A stretch of DNA of 42,513 nt from Allokutzneria sp. NRRL B-24872. GTDB lineage: Bacteria; Actinomycetota; Actinomycetes; Mycobacteriales; Pseudonocardiaceae. The position numbers were made by a program, and so were the translations under genes. The notes under the pieces are model-generated. The model saw only the letters and a list, made by a program, of their open reading frames with translations, made no database searches and had not been told where the DNA came from. Where the stretch lies: NCBI RefSeq assembly GCF_002155965.1, contig NZ_MUMH01000149.1, positions 1 through 42,513 of the forward strand, given 5' to 3'. Below, one piece after another: positions 32,522-39,794 of this stretch (positions are counted from its first letter, which is position 1; every line of letters begins with the position of its first letter).

Positions 32522-33049
32522 TCATGAGCGGGTGAGGCGCACCGCCGAGGCGAGGAAGAACAGGCCGCCGACGGTGGCGTACCCGGCCAGCGTGGTCAGC
32601 GAGGCGTCGGGCTGCGCGGCCTGCACGACGAAGTACGTTCCGACGATCGCGGAGAGCCCGCCGCTGAGGATCATCGCCCACTGGCCGCCCATGGCGCGGC
32701 GGCTGACGCCGACGGCGAGCTGGACCAGGCCCGAGGCGATCGCCCAGATTCCCCACACGCGCAGGACCGCCGGGATGCCGGAGGTGACGGCCACGGCGAG
32801 GCCGATACCGGCGAGCCCGCTGATCGCGATGTTCACGTACAGGCCGAGGGTTCGTGCCGAGCGGAGGTCGACGACGGCCGCAAGGACGTCGAACAGGGGA
32901 TAGGCGACGAGCAGGGCGATGCTGAGCGGCCCGAGCGCCGACGCGCTGGTGAACAGCAGGCCCGCCCACACGAGGGCGAATCCGAAGCGGAAGAAGTACA
33001 GGCGGCGCAGCGCGGGGGCGGCGGGCGCTTCGGTGGCGGTGGTGCTCAC
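32522..33049 (-). CDS. DUF308-type membrane protein
   Basis: 175 residues from GTG, with GAGGAG 5-6 nt before it. Six short membrane spans occupy almost the whole protein, with the pattern YVNIAISGLAGIGLAVAV, VWGIWAIASGLVQLAVGV and GLSAIVGTYFVV that is typical of DUF308/HdeD-like proteins (acid-resistance HdeD relatives). Divergent from a TetR gene, with matching operators on both sides of the spacer, so it is almost certainly repressed by that TetR. Confidence 0.85.
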   Translation of the reverse strand: MSTTATEAPAAPALRRLYFFRFGFALVWAGLLFTSASALGPLSIALLVAYPLFDVLAAVVDLRSARTLGLYVNIAISGLAGIGLAVAVTSGIPAVLRVWGIWAIASGLVQLAVGVSRRAMGGQWAMILSGGLSAIVGTYFVVQAAQPDASLTTLAGYATVGGLFFLASAVRLTRS

Positions 33050-33070
33050 GGGGACTCCTCGGGGGTAGGG

Positions 33071-33084
33071 AGAACGTTCGTTCT
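33071..33084. promoter_or_regulatory. TetR operator site 1 (AGAACGTTCGTTCT)
   Basis: Perfect 6-2-6 inverted repeat 22 bp before the DUF308 gene start. On the opposite strand it reads AGAACGAACGTTCT, nearly the same as site 2 at 33121. Confidence 0.72.
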
Positions 33085-33120
33085 TGCGGTGAGCGTGCCA
33101 CCTGGCGTGCGCGCGCGTCA

Positions 33121-33134
33121 AGACCGAACGTTCT
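33121..33134. promoter_or_regulatory. TetR operator site 2 (AGACCGAACGTTCT)
   Basis: One mismatch from a perfect 6-2-6 palindrome. It matches the reverse complement of site 1 over AAGAxCGAACGTTCTCCC. It lies just before the TetR -10 box (TATCCT, 33144-33149), so it should mediate autorepression. Confidence 0.72.
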
Positions 33135-33155
33135 CCCTCCTGCTATCCTCGGCTC

Positions 33156-33734
33156 GTGACGAACGTCCAAGGGCAGGTCTCCGAAGCGCGGTCCCGGCTG
33201 CTCGCCACGGCGACCCGGATCTTCTACGCGGAGGGCATCCACTCCGTCGGCGTCGACCGGATCGTCGCGGAGGCGAAGGTGACCCGGGCGACGCTGTACC
33301 GGCACTTCCCCGGCAAGGACGACCTCATCGCCTGCTACCTGAAGGAGGCCGACCAGGCCATTCGGCAGCAGGCGGCCGCCGTCGCCGCCAAGGGGATGTC
33401 GGCGTCGGAGACCCTGTGGGCCGTCGCCGAGTCGATCGCGGAGGGCATCCGGTCCCCGGGTTTCCGGGGGTGCGCCTTCCTCAACGCCGCCGCCGAGTAC
33501 CCCGACCCGGCGCACCCCGTGCACCAGGCCGTCCTCGCGCACCGCGAGTGGTTCGCCCGGATGGTCACCGAGCTGCTGGCCCGCGTCGGGGACACCCCCG
33601 CCGAGCCCGCCGCGCGGCACCTCGTCCTGCTGCGGGACGGCGCGATGGCCACCGGCTGCCTGTCCGATCCCGAGCCGGTCTGCGAGACCTTCCTCCGAGG
33701 GGTCGAGGGCCTGCTGAAGCTCCGCGCCAGCTGA
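33156..33734 (+). CDS. TetR/AcrR family transcriptional repressor
   Basis: 192 residues. The N-terminal HTH domain (about 10-60) reads FYAEGIHSVGVDRIVAEAKV, then TRATLYRHFPGKDDLI. The C-terminal ligand domain contains GFRGCAFLNAAAEYPDP, typical of a large actinobacterial TetR subgroup. The GTG at 33156 lies 6 nt after TATCCT with no ribosome binding site, so the mRNA is probably leaderless. It is divergent from the DUF308 gene, and both are flanked by matching operators. Confidence 0.92.
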   Translation: MTNVQGQVSEARSRLLATATRIFYAEGIHSVGVDRIVAEAKVTRATLYRHFPGKDDLIACYLKEADQAIRQQAAAVAAKGMSASETLWAVAESIAEGIRSPGFRGCAFLNAAAEYPDPAHPVHQAVLAHREWFARMVTELLARVGDTPAEPAARHLVLLRDGAMATGCLSDPEPVCETFLRGVEGLLKLRAS

Positions 33735-33735
33735 G

Positions 33736-33788
33736 GACGCCGCCCTCCGGGAAAGGTGTGAATCCCCGGCTGCGGCACCGGCGGCGTC
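33736..33788 (+). terminator. Compound hairpin after the TetR gene
   Basis: Outer arms GACGCCGCC (33736-33744) and GGCGGCGTC (33780-33788) pair perfectly over 9 bp and enclose an inner CCGGG/CCCGG stem. It lies 1 nt after the TetR stop and just before TAGGGT (33791-33796), the likely -10 of the next gene. Confidence 0.45.
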
Positions 33789-33804
33789 GCTAGGGTCCGC
33801 CCCC

Positions 33805-34509
33805 ATGAAGACGAGCATTGTCGTCGCCTTGCTGCTGAGCTTCGTGCCAGCACCGGCGGCGGAGACCTACGACGAGTTCTCCATGATGCGCGCCAAGTCC
33901 GCCGGGATCGTCGTGGACAGCGCGGGCAACCCCGCCAGCCAGTGGGCGTGGCGTCCGCAGGGCTCGGACAGGTCGGTGATCAGGTGGGCCGCGCCGAAGG
34001 ACTGGAACCGGCCGGGTGACGGACTGGAGCACTTCGTCCGCGACGGCGACTGGCTCTACCTGGACGGCTACCAGAACCTGTCCAGCGGCAGCTACAACCC
34101 GCAGCGGGTGACCTCCGAGCAGATCGGGGACGGCGACTGCGCCAACCTCCAGCCCCTGCCCAGCCACAACGGTCAGCAGCACTACGTGCGGTGGACGATC
34201 CCGGAGAAGGCCTACTGCCTGATCGCCGAGGGGACCATCGCCACGCCGCAGGGTGTCGTCCGGTTCCGGCACCGCCAGGTGTGGTCGCCGCCGACGACCT
34301 GCCAGACGCGGTTCCACGGCGCCGTTCGGTGCGTCCGGCAGGTCGAGAGCTGGTGGGACGACAACGGGCACCCCTTCGAGCTGCGGATCGAGCGTTCCCA
34401 GGACCTCGGCAAGGGATTGGGGATGGGGCTGGCCATCCGCTCCACGGTCGGCAACGGCAAGCCCATCGACTGGCGGGCCGAGCTGCGCAACGTCTGGACG
34501 TGGACCTAG
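33805..34509 (+). CDS. Secreted protein of unknown function
   Basis: 234 residues. Short signal peptide (MKTSIVVALLLSFVPAPAAE). The mature part has four Cys (GDCANL, AYCLIA, TTCQTR, VRCVRQ) likely forming two disulfides, and many Trp (SQWAWRPQ, WWDDNG, NVWTWT). No known domain. TAGGGT 8 nt before the ATG suggests a near-leaderless mRNA. The SMI1-like gene starts 2 nt after the stop, so the pair is probably co-translated. Confidence 0.75.
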   Translation: MKTSIVVALLLSFVPAPAAETYDEFSMMRAKSAGIVVDSAGNPASQWAWRPQGSDRSVIRWAAPKDWNRPGDGLEHFVRDGDWLYLDGYQNLSSGSYNPQRVTSEQIGDGDCANLQPLPSHNGQQHYVRWTIPEKAYCLIAEGTIATPQGVVRFRHRQVWSPPTTCQTRFHGAVRCVRQVESWWDDNGHPFELRIERSQDLGKGLGMGLAIRSTVGNGKPIDWRAELRNVWTWT

Positions 34510-34511
34510 CG

Positions 34512-35138
34512 ATGGCGCAGCGCCCGCTCGCGGAGTCCTGGCGCCTGATCGACAGCTGGCTGGCGAAGCACGTGCCTTCGGAGTTCGCGCTGCTGAACCC
34601 GCCCGCGCCGCCGGAGGAGATCGAGGGGGCTGAGCGGGTTCTCGGTGTTCGGCTGCCCGGCGATCTCGTCGAGTCCCTGCTGTGCCACAACGGCATGTCC
34701 ACCTGGACGACCGTGTTCCCGGAGCAGTCGCCGCTGCCGGTCAGCGGGATCGTGGACCAGTGGCGGACCTGCATGGAGGTCGCGGCGGACAACGACGGCC
34801 TGACCGTTCGCCCGTGGGACGACGAACCGTGGTGGCACCCGTTGTGGATTCCCTGGGCGGGCAGCGCCGGTGGCTCGCTTCAGGTGATCGACCTGCGCGC
34901 GGGGCCCGGCGAGGGGCGCCTGGGCTGGGCGGGGCACGGCGGTGGCGGCGACTTCACCGAGTCCTGGCCCGATCTGGCGAGCCTGCTGCACGCGGTCGCG
35001 CACGCGCTGCACGAGGGCGGGGGAGTCGGCGGGTTGCACCCGTACCTCACCTCGCGGGGCGAGCTGTGGTGGGACGAGCCGGGAAGCGCGGAGCTCAACG
35101 GTCAGCCCGTCACCCCCGCTCCGCTGGGAGTGGACTAG
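34512..35138 (+). CDS. SMI1/KNR4 family protein
   Basis: 208 residues of the SUKH-type fold: SEFALLNPPAPPEEIEGAER, VLGVRLPGDLVESLLCHNGM, then WIPWAGSAGGSLQVIDLRAG and SWPDLASLLHAVAHAL. In bacteria many SUKH proteins are immunity proteins against contact-dependent toxins, but lone actinomycete copies have no proven role. It directly follows a secreted-protein gene with a 2-nt gap. No toxin domain is evident in that neighbour, so a toxin-immunity reading is only a possibility. Confidence 0.85.
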   Translation: MAQRPLAESWRLIDSWLAKHVPSEFALLNPPAPPEEIEGAERVLGVRLPGDLVESLLCHNGMSTWTTVFPEQSPLPVSGIVDQWRTCMEVAADNDGLTVRPWDDEPWWHPLWIPWAGSAGGSLQVIDLRAGPGEGRLGWAGHGGGGDFTESWPDLASLLHAVAHALHEGGGVGGLHPYLTSRGELWWDEPGSAELNGQPVTPAPLGVD

Positions 35139-35215
35139 GGCGGGGTTCGCGCATTCTTGTGCCGATTGATTGGCGGGGATTCTTTCTTTTGTGTCAGTGA
35201 TTTTGTGGGGTTCGA

Positions 35216-35246
35216 ACTCGAACGTGGTTCTCCGTGTACTCGAACG
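35216..35246 (+). promoter_or_regulatory. Direct repeats ACTCGAACG, 22 bp apart
   Basis: Copies at 35216-35224 and 35238-35246 lie two helical turns apart in the 222-bp gap before the 35361 gene. The gap is unusually T-rich around 35165-35210. Candidate activator site; no gene is seen in this gap. Confidence 0.4.
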
Positions 35247-35360
35247 GCGGTACCCGCTCCGCTTTGCCTGCGCAAACGTTGAATGCGCGTCGCCCTGGTG
35301 TGGCGCGGATACCGGGGGGTGTCCGTGGGGCGATGGGACAACCAAGGGGGATTGGTTCTC

Positions 35361-35873
35361 ATGCGCAATCGCGCGATGAAGCTCGCTGTCGCGGTGTCGG
35401 CGTTCGCGGTGGCTCTGGCCGGGCCCGCCGCCGCGGCCGAGACCGAGGAGTCGGCTCCGCAGTCCGCGCTGGGCGAGGGCAGCGGCACGTTCGAGGTGAT
35501 CGCCACGCCGGCCCCGGGGGCGCCCGGAGCCCTGGCGGTGATCCGCTGCGTCGGCGGCACGGACAACCCGCACAAGTCGCACACCGATCCGCGGCGGGCG
35601 AACGTGCACGTCAACATCACGTGCTCGGCGAACGTCGCGAGGATCGCGGTGCGGGGCGCGATCTACCGCGACGGTGCGCTCGCGGGCACCTCGGCCCGCA
35701 ACCACGTCACGACGGGCAAGCGGAGCGCGGCCAACCACGCGAACACCGCGTGCCGCAACAACCACCTGTACGAGAGCTGGGTGGGCGGGGAGATCAAGTT
35801 CCCGCCGAACTACGTGCCGCCGACCGGGCGGATCTCGGCGTTCGGCAGGTCCGCCCGGATCACCAACTGCTGA
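35361..35873 (+). CDS. Secreted protein of unknown function
   Basis: 170 residues. Signal peptide (MRNRAMKLAVAVSAFAVALA, cleavage near AAAA-ET). The mature part is basic, with Cys in VIRCVGG, ITCSAN, TACRNN and a C-terminal ITNC, allowing two disulfides. AGGGGG lies 11 nt before the ATG; an in-frame GTG at 35355 is possible. No recognised domain. The next gene follows after 16 bp, so co-transcription is likely. Confidence 0.75.
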   Translation: MRNRAMKLAVAVSAFAVALAGPAAAAETEESAPQSALGEGSGTFEVIATPAPGAPGALAVIRCVGGTDNPHKSHTDPRRANVHVNITCSANVARIAVRGAIYRDGALAGTSARNHVTTGKRSAANHANTACRNNHLYESWVGGEIKFPPNYVPPTGRISAFGRSARITNC

Positions 35874-35889
35874 TGGGGAAGCAGATCGC

Positions 35890-36636
35890 ATGACGGCACA
35901 ACCGGTACCGGCGGCGACCGCTCGCGCTTCGGCGTGGGCGGTCGCCGCCGACCGTGATTTCGGTGGCACGGTGGGAGATCTCGTGCGCGCCCGGTTCCCG
36001 GCCCACGCGCGGGTCTTCCACCCCGCCCACCGCGCCGGTGCTCCGGTGCGGTGGAGCGAGGTGGCCGCCGCGAGCGGGCGCGCCATGCACCCGCTCGCGC
36101 AGTGGGCGCAGCTGAACCCGCCTTCACCCGGTGAGACCGCGCGGCCCGAGCAGTGGGGCAGCGATCTCCGGCCGATCAGGGCTCGGACGGCGGTGTGGGA
36201 CGAGGAGCCCGTGCTGGGGTCGATGCCCACGACCGTCGCCGCTGAGCTGGTCTCTGTGCTCACCGGGCACACCAGGACGCCTGGCCGGTGCTGGTTCGCG
36301 GTGTGGGACGGCTACGGCGCGCTGTCCTCGCGCTGGCGCGCCGCACCGTCGTTCGAGCTGTTCGGACGTGACCTGCTGCTGCTCTCCGGCAGCATCGCGT
36401 CAGCGGCCTTTCCCTTGTCGGACAAGCCTTTCGAGGATCTGTACGCCAACATGTGGTGGCCGAGCGACCACGCGTGGTGCGTGGCGACCGACGTCGACAT
36501 GATGACCACCTACGTCGGCGGGAGCGTCGAAGCAGTCGAAGCGCTGCTGCGCGACGACGTTCTGGAAGCACTGCCCGCGGCGGCCGAGCACTCGGTGCGG
36601 TGGGACTCCGACGTGGTCAACCTCGCGCGGCCCTGA
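35890..36636 (+). CDS. Conserved hypothetical protein
   Basis: 248 residues; GGGGAAG lies upstream of the ATG. No signal peptide or membrane span. Trp-rich soluble protein with RVFHPAHRAGAPVRWSEVAA, PTTVAAELVSVLTGHT, CWFAVWDGYG, FPLSDKPFEDLYANMWWPSD and AWCVATDVDMMTTYVGGS. I recall relatives in other actinomycetes, all uncharacterised. It follows the secreted protein closely and is convergent with the TetR gene (8-bp gap). Confidence 0.75.
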   Translation: MTAQPVPAATARASAWAVAADRDFGGTVGDLVRARFPAHARVFHPAHRAGAPVRWSEVAAASGRAMHPLAQWAQLNPPSPGETARPEQWGSDLRPIRARTAVWDEEPVLGSMPTTVAAELVSVLTGHTRTPGRCWFAVWDGYGALSSRWRAAPSFELFGRDLLLLSGSIASAAFPLSDKPFEDLYANMWWPSDHAWCVATDVDMMTTYVGGSVEAVEALLRDDVLEALPAAAEHSVRWDSDVVNLARP

Positions 36637-36644
36637 CGGCTGTG

Positions 36645-37262
36645 CTAGCTCCGCGGGCGGGGGAGCAGGCCGGTGGCGAGGACGTCGCTGGCGGCCGCGA
36701 GCAGGCGGCGCAGCCCGGCCTCGTCCTGGCGGAGGTCGTCGGGGCGCCAGTGCAGGCTCATGATCCCGTTCCACGTCGCCCACAGCACGGTCGCGGTCTC
36801 CTGCGGGTCGACCGCGCGCAGTTCGCCCGCCTCAACGCCCTCGCGCAGCGTGGCGACCAGCCGTGCGTTCTGCTCGTGCACCGCGCGCGCGAGCCTCGCC
36901 GCCAGCTCCTTGCCCGCCGCGTAGTGGCCGGGTGCCTGGGGGAAGGCCAGCATCCTGAAGTAGTCGGGATAGCTGAGGTAGAAGCTCAGGTAGGCGTCAG
37001 CGGCGGCGTAGATGCGGTCGAGTGCGCTGCCCTCGCGCTGGTAGGCGTGGTCCATGTGGTCGCGGTTGCCCTCGATCGCGCGCTCGACCACCGCGGCGTG
37101 CAGACCGGCCTTGGAGCCGAAGGCGTTGTAGATGGACCCGACGGCGACTCCGGCGCGCGCGGCGATCTCCTCGACGGTGACGTCGTCGACGGAGCGCTTG
37201 CGGAAGATCTCCTCGCCCGCGCTGAGCAGCGCGGCGAGCGTGCGTGCCTTGCGGGGGTCCAT
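36645..37262 (-). CDS. TetR/AcrR family transcriptional regulator
   Basis: 205 residues. HTH domain about 10-60: EEIFRKRSVDDVTVEEIAAR, AGVAVGSIYNAFGSKAGL. The C-terminal domain includes YFRMLAFPQAPGHY and LWATWNGIMSLHWRP, common in regulators of lipid or xenobiotic metabolism. It starts 34 bp after the hydrolase gene on the same strand, so hydrolase and regulator form an operon. Its likely operators are the TTGCAAT-type palindromes upstream of the hydrolase (38151-38202). Confidence 0.9.
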   Translation of the reverse strand: MDPRKARTLAALLSAGEEIFRKRSVDDVTVEEIAARAGVAVGSIYNAFGSKAGLHAAVVERAIEGNRDHMDHAYQREGSALDRIYAAADAYLSFYLSYPDYFRMLAFPQAPGHYAAGKELAARLARAVHEQNARLVATLREGVEAGELRAVDPQETATVLWATWNGIMSLHWRPDDLRQDEAGLRRLLAAASDVLATGLLPRPRS

Positions 37263-37296
37263 CGCGTCCTCTCGCTCAACGGAGCAGGGCGTCAGC

Positions 37297-38121
37297 CTAT
37301 AGCTCGCGCGTCAGAAGGTGTTCCAGCGCGCGGGAAACAGCTTCGGGAGCCTTCTCCATGACGAAGTGCCCGCCGCCCTCGACGAGGGTGAGTTCGGCGC
37401 GCGGAATCCCGGCCGCGAGCTCCGTGGCGATCGTGGTGCTGAGGTAGGTGTCCGGAGTGCCCCAGACGATCGCCGTCGGGCACCGGATCTCGCCGAGGGC
37501 GTCGGCGAGGTCCTTGCGCGCGGAGACCCGGTAGTGGCTGAAGAAGTGCAGCAGCCAGCGGGCTCCGTCCTTTGTGGACATCCAGCCCAGGTAGTCGTCC
37601 AGGGTCTCGCGGTCGATGGCACCGGTGCGCGCCATGCCGAGCCGGTTGAGCTTCGCCACCGGCAGCAGCGGGCCGAGGGGGCCGCGCCCGAGCAGGCTCA
37701 CCGCGCTGAAGATCGCGTACCACGTCGGCGTGAACGTCCGGTGCGCGCGGCTGTTGAGGATCGCGAGCCTGCGCACACGGGCCGGGTTCCGTTGGGCGAA
37801 GCCGAGTGCGAGGAACCCGCCGTAGTCGTGGCCGACCAGGTCGCACGCTTCGACGCCGAGCGCGTCCAGTGCGCGACCGAGACGGGCCACCTCGGTGTCG
37901 TAGTCGAAGCGCAGGTCCGTGCGCCGTTCGGACCGACCCCAGCCGAGCCAGTCGAGCGCGAGGACGCGGCGGCTCTCGGCGAGCGCGGGCAGCTGGTGCC
38001 GCCAGCAGCGGTGGTTGGCCGGGTAGCCGTGCAGCAGTACGACCGGCTCCGCGGCGGGGGCACCGAGTTCGGTGTAGGCGAGCCGGGCGCCGTCGACCCG
38101 CACCGAGCGCATCTCGTTCAC
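37297..38121 (-). CDS. Alpha/beta-fold hydrolase (haloalkane dehalogenase/epoxide hydrolase-like)
   Basis: 274 residues from GTG 38121 (GAGGA 6 nt upstream); ATG 38112 is the alternative. Core motifs are VVLLHGYPANHRCW (oxyanion hole), ALDWLGWGRS, nucleophile elbow GHDYGG with Asp99, and GGGHFVMEKAPE with the catalytic His. An Asp rather than Ser nucleophile points to dehalogenase or epoxide-hydrolase chemistry; substrate unknown. First gene of an operon with the TetR downstream, transcribed from a promoter overlapping a perfect palindrome. Confidence 0.9.
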   Translation of the reverse strand: MNEMRSVRVDGARLAYTELGAPAAEPVVLLHGYPANHRCWRHQLPALAESRRVLALDWLGWGRSERRTDLRFDYDTEVARLGRALDALGVEACDLVGHDYGGFLALGFAQRNPARVRRLAILNSRAHRTFTPTWYAIFSAVSLLGRGPLGPLLPVAKLNRLGMARTGAIDRETLDDYLGWMSTKDGARWLLHFFSHYRVSARKDLADALGEIRCPTAIVWGTPDTYLSTTIATELAAGIPRAELTLVEGGGHFVMEKAPEAVSRALEHLLTREL

Positions 38122-38150
38122 ATCCACTCCTCGAGAGCACTGTTGAAAGC

Positions 38151-38216
38151 ATTGCAATTGTCACTTTAGCCACGGTCGAAGTTATCTTGCAATGATTGCA
38201 AGAAGCCTTGTACGGT
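38151..38216. promoter_or_regulatory. Divergent promoter/operator region built on TTGCAAT half-sites
   Basis: CTTGCAATGATTGCAAG (38186-38202) is a perfect 8-1-8 palindrome, and ATTGCAAT lies at 38151-38158. The self-complementary TTGCAA at 38187-38192 is placed as -35 for both directions: plus-strand -10 TACGGT (38211-38216, spacer 18) for the secreted protein, and minus-strand -10 TAAAGT (38168-38163, spacer 18) for the hydrolase. The TetR at 36645 is the obvious candidate binder. Confidence 0.6.
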
Positions 38217-38253
38217 CCCGGTTCCATCCACGACCACGAAACCTGGAGAGAAC

Positions 38254-38538
38254 ATGCGATTCGCACGAGTTCCCCTGATCGTCGGCGCTCTGCTCGCCGG
38301 GACCGTCGCCGCGAGCGGCTCGGCGGGGGCGGCGGCGAGCAAGTGCTACGTCGTCGCGAAGCAGGACGCGCCGATCTTCGACGCGAGTTCGCTGAAGGAG
38401 ACCGGGAAGCTGAAGAAGGGCAAGACCAGGGACTCCGCCTGCTCGGTCGAGCAGCACGAGAAGGTCCCGAACGTGGTGTACCTCAAGGGGCGCAAGGAAC
38501 TGGTCTCCAAGGGACACGTCGACATCCGTCGTCGCTGA
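38254..38538 (+). CDS. Small secreted protein, unknown function
   Basis: 94 residues; GGAGAG precedes the ATG. Signal peptide (RVPLIVGALLAGTVAASGSA, then GAAAS). The mature part of about 66 residues is very Lys-rich (KLKKGKTRDS, LKGRKELVSKGH) with two Cys (SKCYVV, SACSVE), and looks like a small SH3-type β-barrel (APIFDASSLKETGKLKKG). Divergent from the hydrolase, with the promoter overlapping the TetR-type palindrome, so it may be co-regulated with it. Confidence 0.78.
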   Translation: MRFARVPLIVGALLAGTVAASGSAGAAASKCYVVAKQDAPIFDASSLKETGKLKKGKTRDSACSVEQHEKVPNVVYLKGRKELVSKGHVDIRRR

Positions 38539-38918
38539 CCGGGTCGTCACGAGGACCTCGGCGGTGCGGCAGTGGCTGAGCTGGCCGACGAGGGACTTCG
38601 GGCGGAGCCGACCAGGGACGCGGTGTCCTGCTGGGCCGTCGTCGACCCCCACTGACCGGCGATGATCCGCTCGGCGCGCTGATCGTCCGACTGACCGCCG
38701 CCCACGGCGACCGGCGTCGGGTCGGACGCGGGACGGGCCGCCGAACTCGCCGATCCGAGCGCTCGCGTCGGGAACACGGAGCGCTGGCCGCGACACCGCC
38801 GCTCGCACTCGGCTGAGGAGCAGGAGAAGCTGGGCGCGAGCGACTGATCGGATCGGTTCGCTGCGGTCGGGCGCGGCCGGGGCGCGCTCGGCCAGAGTCG
38901 ACGGCGAAGGGGGACCAC
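38539..38918. other. 380-bp gap without an intact gene
   Basis: No complete gene is supported. Two coding-like scraps in different plus-strand frames are visible: VAELADEGLRAEPTRDAVSC, then WAVVDPH and a stop (about 38575-38655); and DDPLGALIVRLTAAHGDRR (about 38660-38720). This looks like a decayed gene. The end carries the AAGGGGG ribosome binding site of the AraC-type gene. Confidence 0.4.
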
Positions 38919-39794
38919 ATGATCTCGGCGCTCAACCGGCTCGTCGACCTCGTCGAGGAGCACCTCGGCGAGGAGTTCGACCTCGGCGGACCGGCCGCGG
39001 CGCTCGGCACGACCGAGTACCACCTGCGGCGGATGTTCTCCTCGCTGGCGGGCATGCCGCTGTCGGAGTACGTCCGCCGCCGTCGGATGACCGTGGCCGC
39101 CGCCGACGTCGTGCGCGGCAAGGACGACCTGCTGAGCATCGCCGTCCGGTACGGCTACGGCTCGACCGAGGCCTTCGGGCGCGCGTTCCGGGCGGTGCAC
39201 GGCGCCAACCCCGGTGACGTCCGCCGCGACGGCGGCCCCCTTCGCACCCAACCGCAGCTCAGGTTCCGCCTGACCGTCGAAGGGAGCGTCCCCATGGACA
39301 CCCGCATCGCCGACCGCCCCGCGTTCCGGCTCGTCGGGCACGCGAAGCGCGTCCCGCTCATCCACCAGGGCGTCAACCCGCACATCCAGCAGCACATCGC
39401 GGGGCTGCCGAAGGAGGAGCACCTGCGGCTGAAAGCGCTCGGTGACGGCGAGCCGCACGGCCTGCTCCAGGTCTGCGACGACCTCGATCCGGACGGCGCC
39501 GAGGGCAGCGAGCTGACCTACCTGCACGGAGTCGCCATCGCCAAGGAAACGCCGGTTCCCGACGACCTCGACGCCATCGAGGTGCCGGCGGGCAGATGGG
39601 CGGTGTTCCGCACGGCCGGGGCGTATCCGAAGGCCCTCCAGGACACCTGGGCGGCGACCGCGACCGAGTGGTTCCCGTCGAACCCGTGGCGCCTGCGGCC
39701 AGGCCCCTCGATCGTCGCGGTCCTCGACCGAGCGGAGGACTTCAGCTCCGCGACGTGCGAGCTGTGGCTCCCGGTCGAACCGGCTCTCAGCTGA
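38919..39794 (+). CDS. AraC-family regulator with GyrI-like effector-binding domain
   Basis: 291 residues. Residues 1-105 hold two AraC helix-turn-helices: FDLGGPAAALGTTEYHLRRM, FSSLAGMPLSEYVRRRRM, then DLLSIAVRYGYGSTEAFGRA and FRAVHGANP. Residues 125-291 form a GyrI-like/BacR ligand domain with RPAFRLVGHAKRVPL, VAIAKETPVPDDLDAIEVPA and GRWAVFRTAGAYPKALQDTW. The layout is that of SoxS/Rob-like multidrug-responsive regulators. It is convergent with, and overlaps by 8 bp, an MFS transporter gene, a plausible but unproven target. Confidence 0.92.
   Translation: MISALNRLVDLVEEHLGEEFDLGGPAAALGTTEYHLRRMFSSLAGMPLSEYVRRRRMTVAAADVVRGKDDLLSIAVRYGYGSTEAFGRAFRAVHGANPGDVRRDGGPLRTQPQLRFRLTVEGSVPMDTRIADRPAFRLVGHAKRVPLIHQGVNPHIQQHIAGLPKEEHLRLKALGDGEPHGLLQVCDDLDPDGAEGSELTYLHGVAIAKETPVPDDLDAIEVPAGRWAVFRTAGAYPKALQDTWAATATEWFPSNPWRLRPGPSIVAVLDRAEDFSSATCELWLPVEPALS

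Noticed and set aside
34512-35138. Polymorphic-toxin immunity role for the SMI1/KNR4 protein
   Set aside because: No toxin, WXG100/T7SS or RHS gene is nearby, and the preceding secreted protein shows no toxin domain.
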